Shown here piece by piece: positions 60,559 through 64,000 of a stretch of 64,000 bases of DNA; position 1 is the stretch's first letter, and the number at the start of each line of letters is the position of its first letter. A model generated the notes under the pieces. That model did not search any database, had not been told where the DNA came from, and saw only the letters and a list, made by a program, of their open reading frames with translations. The stretch covers positions 62,001 to 126,000 of the forward strand of contig CBFICB010000003.1 in assembly GCA_965661005.1 (NCBI GenBank). The letters are read 5' to 3'. This DNA comes from UBA5109 sp965661005 (GTDB lineage: Bacteria > Pseudomonadota > Gammaproteobacteria > Pseudomonadales > Pseudohongiellaceae). A program made the position numbers and the translations under genes.

Positions 60559-61464
60559 ATGAAAGAAAACACAGAAAAACTCACCGTTGCCATTTCATCC
60601 AGAGCCTTGTTTAACCTGAATGAAAGTCATGAGGTCTATGAGCATCAGGGTGTTGAAGCTTACCGTCAATATCAGATTGAACGTGAAGATGAACCCTTGG
60701 CGCCAGGTGATGCTTTCAATCTGGTGAAAAAACTTTTGCATATAAACACATTGCTGGACCGGCAACAGGTTGAAGTCATTCTACTTTCAAGAAATACAGC
60801 AGATACAGGATTACGAATCTTCAACTCCATCGAGCATCATGATCTAGCGATAACTAAGGCTGCATTTTGTGGCGGATCCAGTCCATATCGGTACATAAGT
60901 GCCTTTAACAGCCACTTGTTTTTATCCACCGACGGCGGAGATGTTCGTCAGGCTTTAGAACACGGTATCGCTGCTGCGACCATTATGCCATCCAGTATCG
61001 CCAATACAGAGGATTTCAAACTCCGTTTTGCTTTTGATGGCGATGCTGTATTGTTTTCCGATGAGGCCGAGCGTATTTATAAATCCAGTGGCCTAGCTGA
61101 ATTTACTCGCAGTGAGCGTGAAGCAGCTCACGAGCCTTTATCAGGAGGGCCATTCAAACCCTTCCTGAAGGCACTACAACAGCTCCAGAGTAAATTTGAT
61201 GTTGATAATTGCCCGATAAGAACTTGCCTGGTTACTGCAAGGGCCGCTCCAGCACATGAAAGAGTGGTTAGAACACTGCGTGCATGGGACATCAAAATTG
61301 ACGAATCTTTATTCCTGGGAGGATCTGATAAGGGCAAGTTTTTACAGGCGTATAACGCTGATGTGTTCTTCGATGATCAGGAAGGGCATTGCGAATCAAC
61401 ACGAGAACATGTTGCCACTGGCCATGTGCCACATGGCGTTGCTAATGTAATTGAGAAAGACTGA
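60559..61464 (+). CDS. 5'-nucleotidase, cytosolic NT5C1-like family
   Basis: Protein of 301 residues. The conserved blocks are VAISSRALFNLNESHEVYEHQGVEAYRQYQ, VILLSRNTADTGLRIFNSIEHHDL, FCGGSSPYRYISAFNSHLFLST, LRFAFDGDAVLFSDEAERIY and AYNADVFFDDQEGHCE. They match the bacterial 5'-nucleotidase family related to eukaryotic cytosolic 5'-nucleotidase I, a HAD-like group with the FDGDAV motif. It would dephosphorylate nucleoside monophosphates in the cytoplasm. The 3' end overlaps the converging TauE/SafE gene by 23 bp. Confidence 0.9.
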   Translation: MKENTEKLTVAISSRALFNLNESHEVYEHQGVEAYRQYQIEREDEPLAPGDAFNLVKKLLHINTLLDRQQVEVILLSRNTADTGLRIFNSIEHHDLAITKAAFCGGSSPYRYISAFNSHLFLSTDGGDVRQALEHGIAAATIMPSSIANTEDFKLRFAFDGDAVLFSDEAERIYKSSGLAEFTRSEREAAHEPLSGGPFKPFLKALQQLQSKFDVDNCPIRTCLVTARAAPAHERVVRTLRAWDIKIDESLFLGGSDKGKFLQAYNADVFFDDQEGHCESTREHVATGHVPHGVANVIEKD

Positions 61465-62248
61465 AATAAATGCCTAATCCCAATAGTACGAATATCAATA
61501 CCGTCCTCAATAGTTTCTCGGGTAAAACCGATCCAAGTCTGGTGCCGAGATAAATACCTGGCAGGGAGCCGACCACCAAGGATAATAAAAGGCTGTAATC
61601 TACTAAACCATTAAATAAATAGCCCAAACCAGCCACTGCAGTCAAAGGTACTGCATGGGCAATATCGGTTCCAACAACACGCTTAGTTGCCCAACTCGGA
61701 AAAAGGATAAAAAGAATAGCGGCACCAAAAGCGCCAGCGCCAACTGAAGAAAAAGTAACACAAACGCCTAAAACAAAGCCTAGTAATAGCACCAATATTG
61801 AACGATGCTTTCTTAGATATTTGTAATATCTTTTTTCTCTTTCACTTTCTTCAGTATCCAGACGACGCTGAATATGACGGCTAAATATCATCACCAGAGC
61901 TGTCAAAATCAGCATAACACCCAAAAAACTACTCAAAAATGCAGAGAAACTGGCATTGCCTGTGAGCTCATTATCAATGATGAAAATATTTATAAGAAGA
62001 GAAACTGGAATGCTGCCTGTTGCAAGTAAAGCCATCGTCTTCCAGTCGACATGACCATGCCGATGGTGGAAATACATACCACTGGCCTTGGTTATGGCCG
62101 CATAAAGCAGGTCGGTGCCAATCGCGACTGCAACAGGATAATTAAATAAAAGCAAAATAGGCGTCATAAGTGAGCCGCCACCGACCCCTGTGAGCCCAAT
62201 GGCAAAGCCTACCAAGGCGCCAGAAAAAATAAGCATGAACAAATCCAT
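61442..62248 (-). CDS. TauE/SafE family membrane exporter
   Basis: Protein of 268 residues with about eight membrane helices, beginning MDLFMLIFSGALVGFAIGLTGVGGGSLMTPILLLF. It has the repeated family motif in FVLGVCVTFSSVGAGAFGAAILF. The family exports sulfite, sulfoacetate and other organic anions. It is divergent from cysB and near cysH, which suggests sulfite or sulfate handling. The exact substrate is inferred. The 106-bp gap to cysB probably holds both promoters. Confidence 0.92.
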   Translation of the reverse strand: MDLFMLIFSGALVGFAIGLTGVGGGSLMTPILLLFNYPVAVAIGTDLLYAAITKASGMYFHHRHGHVDWKTMALLATGSIPVSLLINIFIIDNELTGNASFSAFLSSFLGVMLILTALVMIFSRHIQRRLDTEESEREKRYYKYLRKHRSILVLLLGFVLGVCVTFSSVGAGAFGAAILFILFPSWATKRVVGTDIAHAVPLTAVAGLGYLFNGLVDYSLLLSLVVGSLPGIYLGTRLGSVLPEKLLRTVLIFVLLGLGIYFSLSQLH

Positions 62249-62354
62249 AGGCTGGCACTGTAAGGCTAGTTTGGTATATTTAAAAAGAATATTTATTTCT
62301 TTAATTATTCTATTTAGTTATATTAAGCTTTTCTAATAAATTTAAACTCGAACT

Positions 62355-63344
62355 ATGAAGCTTCAACAATTACGCTATATCTGGGAAGTTGCTCAAAACA
62401 AGCTAAATATCAGCCATACTGCTGACAGGCTTTACACTTCACAACCTGGCATCAGCAAACAAATTCGCTTATTGGAAGAAGAATTAGGCGTTCAAATCTT
62501 TAGCCGCAGTGGTAAGCAATTACAGCAAATCACGCCAGCAGGTGAAAAAATTCTTGCTGAAGCTTCTGAGATTCTTAATAAAGTTGAAACCATTGCTCGT
62601 ATTGCCGGCGAGTATAAAGATGAAGAGCAGGGCAGCCTGAGTATTGCAACAACACATACTCAGTCTCGATATGTACTGCCCAGAATCATTCAGGAATTCA
62701 CTCAGCGCTATCCAAAAGTCTCTTTACATCTCCATCAAGGAACACCAATGCAAATATCTCAAATGGCTGAAGACGGTACAGTCGATTTTGCCATTGCTAC
62801 AGAGGCCTTGGAGCTTTATGAAGGTCTTATTATGCTGCCTTGCTTTCATTGGAACAGATCGATTTTGGTGCCTAAAGACCATCCATTAATTGACGAAAAG
62901 CACCTAAGTTTAAAAGCAATAAACCAGTATCCGCTAATAACCTATCTTTTTGGCTTTACCGGTCGATCCAAACTCGATGCAGCTTTTGAAAAACAAGGTC
63001 TAACACCTAATATCGTGGTCACTGCTGCGGATGCTGATGTCATTAAAACTTATGTGCGCTCAGGCATGGGAGTTGGCATCATTGCCTCGATGGCATGGGA
63101 GCCTGAAAGAGACGAGGATTTGGTCGCTTTAGATGCCAGCCACTTATTTGCATATAGCACTACTAGCATTGCTTATCGGCGCAATACTTATTTGCGCAAA
63201 TATATGCTGGATTTCATTGAAATGTTTGCGCCTCATTTAAGTAAAACGCGCATTGAGCAGGATATATTCCATAAAAATAGTGAAGAAGAGAGAGAAGCCT
63301 TGTTCAAGAAAGAAGTTCCTGTATATTCGACCACCGCTCTATAA
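62355..63344 (+). CDS. cysB: LysR-type regulator of sulfur assimilation, CysB
   Basis: CysB (329 residues). The N-terminal winged helix is MKLQQLRYIWEVAQNKLNISHTADRLYTSQPGISKQIRLLEEELGVQIFSRSGKQL, followed by the substrate-binding domain with ATTHTQSRYVLPRII and the inducer-site TTHTQ motif. Its longer C-terminus (DFIEMFAPHLSKTRIEQ) and length are those of CysB rather than a generic LysR protein. It activates sulfate reduction genes in response to N-acetylserine. It lies between a TauE/SafE exporter and cysH, and its stop is 12 bp from the converging cysH stop. Confidence 0.96.
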   Translation: MKLQQLRYIWEVAQNKLNISHTADRLYTSQPGISKQIRLLEEELGVQIFSRSGKQLQQITPAGEKILAEASEILNKVETIARIAGEYKDEEQGSLSIATTHTQSRYVLPRIIQEFTQRYPKVSLHLHQGTPMQISQMAEDGTVDFAIATEALELYEGLIMLPCFHWNRSILVPKDHPLIDEKHLSLKAINQYPLITYLFGFTGRSKLDAAFEKQGLTPNIVVTAADADVIKTYVRSGMGVGIIASMAWEPERDEDLVALDASHLFAYSTTSIAYRRNTYLRKYMLDFIEMFAPHLSKTRIEQDIFHKNSEEEREALFKKEVPVYSTTAL

Positions 63345-63356
63345 CGCTATAGATGA

Positions 63357-64000
63357 TTAATCTTTGGCAATAATATTACCCTGGTGTAAACCACATTCTT
63401 TTGCAGTTTGCTCTTCCCACCACCAGCGACCTTCACGTTCATGCTGCCCCGGGTTAACCGCTTTAGTACAGGGTTCGCAACCAATGCTGATATAGCCTCT
63501 GTCATGCAGGCTGTTATATGGAACATCAAACATGCGAATATATTCCCATACCTGAGTGGAAGACCAGTTTGCCAAAGGATTGAATTTGAGCAGTGGCTTG
63601 TCAGCACTAGAAAAAGTGGAATCTAGTTCCAATACTGCAACCTTATTTCTGGTGCTTGGACTTTGATCTTTACGCTGACCCGTAATCCAGCAATCAAGAT
63701 CAGCCAATTTTCGTTTTAAAGGCTCAATCTTACGGATACCGCAGCATTCATGATGGTTCGTAGTATAAAAGTCATATAAGCCCTTGGCTTTAACATAGCT
63801 TTCTAATTTAGCGGCATCTGGAAACATAATATCTATAGCAAGGCCATAATGCTTACTGACCTGCTCAATAAAGCTATACGTTTCAGGGTGTAAACGGCCA
63901 GTATCAAGCGTAAACACTTGAATATCCTTTTTTAGCTTGACGGCCAGATCTAAAAGCACCACGTCTTCAGCGCCACTAAAGGATATAGCCAGTTCCTGAC
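63357..64000 (-). CDS. cysH: APS-type phosphoadenylyl/adenylyl-sulfate reductase (5' end outside window)
   Basis: The frame is open to the window end, so the N-terminus is missing. The visible part runs from LAISFSGAEDVVLLDLAVKLKKDIQVFTLDTGRLHPETY to the end. It has both iron-sulfur cysteine pairs of the APS-reductase class (ECCGIRKIEPL and GCEPCTKAV), which the E. coli PAPS enzyme lacks, and the C-terminal catalytic cysteine in KECGLHQG. It therefore likely reduces adenylyl sulfate with a [4Fe-4S] cluster, as in Pseudomonas. It converges on cysB. Confidence 0.95.
   Translation of the reverse strand, partial: QELAISFSGAEDVVLLDLAVKLKKDIQVFTLDTGRLHPETYSFIEQVSKHYGLAIDIMFPDAAKLESYVKAKGLYDFYTTNHHECCGIRKIEPLKRKLADLDCWITGQRKDQSPSTRNKVAVLELDSTFSSADKPLLKFNPLANWSSTQVWEYIRMFDVPYNSLHDRGYISIGCEPCTKAVNPGQHEREGRWWWEEQTAKECGLHQGNIIAKD

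Noticed and set aside
63342..63356. Small TCTATA...TATAGA dyad between cysB and cysH as a bidirectional terminator
   Set aside because: Six A-T-rich pairs that overlap the cysB stop, with no T run on either side.

Overview
The window is a stretch of a gammaproteobacterial chromosome, moderately A+T rich. Two gene orders point to a free-living relative of the Pseudomonadales/Cellvibrionales, probably marine: lolCDE-comEC-exbBD-msbA-lpxK-ycaR-kdsB-ptp-murB, and uvrC-pgsA-tRNA-Gly-tRNA-Cys-tRNA-Leu. Both are familiar from Pseudomonas-like genomes. The genus assignment is inference; the gene order is seen directly.

Region by region. 1-8.9 kb: the 3' part of the nuo operon (nuoG' to nuoN), encoding NADH:quinone oxidoreductase (complex I), closed by a UUCG-loop terminator. 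8.9-10.2 kb: a small unknown gene and a lone serine recombinase. 10.5-22.8 kb: a cell-envelope block with lipoprotein release (lolCDE), DNA uptake (comEC, broken here), an ExbB/ExbD pair, lipid A export and synthesis (msbA, lpxK), CMP-Kdo synthesis (kdsB), a small phosphatase and murB. 22.8-25.7 kb: uvrC, pgsA and three tRNA genes. 25.7-33.46 kb: a 7.7 kb integrative element in tRNA-Leu(TAA), bounded by a 63-bp direct repeat. It carries a tyrosine integrase, an AlpA-type regulator, a primase/SF3-type helicase, tiny A+T-rich membrane proteins, secreted proteins and an HNH nuclease. It has a phage-satellite layout but no recognisable capsid or packaging gene.

33.5-38 kb: a mixed stretch with a phage-like unknown, a frameshifted glyoxalase-fold gene, an NHL-repeat protein, a disrupted nucleotide cyclase and rdgC. 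38-51 kb: a long co-directional set in which most products carry export signals. It holds a p-cresol-methylhydroxylase-like flavoprotein with its cytochrome c, a Tat protein, a GST, a histidine-brace (LPMO-like) protein, two copies of an 'unknown + metallo-beta-lactamase-fold' gene pair, a SnoaL-like protein, a third MBL protein, a PQQ sugar-dehydrogenase-like protein, an ABM-domain protein and a broken arylamine N-acetyltransferase. It looks like an extracytoplasmic oxidation and hydrolysis locus for an unknown organic substrate. 51-55.4 kb: umuDC behind an SRAP-domain gene and an HxlR regulator, with a divergent NAD(P)-binding protein. 55.6-59 kb: an MBL-fold lipoprotein and a prepilin-like protein with a very long disordered tail. 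59-64 kb: pdxJ, msrA, a 5'-nucleotidase, a TauE/SafE exporter, cysB and the start of an APS-reductase-type cysH.

A recurring oddity is that at least six non-essential genes are interrupted by single stop codons or one-base frameshifts (comEC, an island membrane protein, the glyoxalase-like gene, the cyclase, the N-acetyltransferase and a secreted coiled-coil protein). All the essential genes in between are intact, which looks like real gene decay more than random sequence error.
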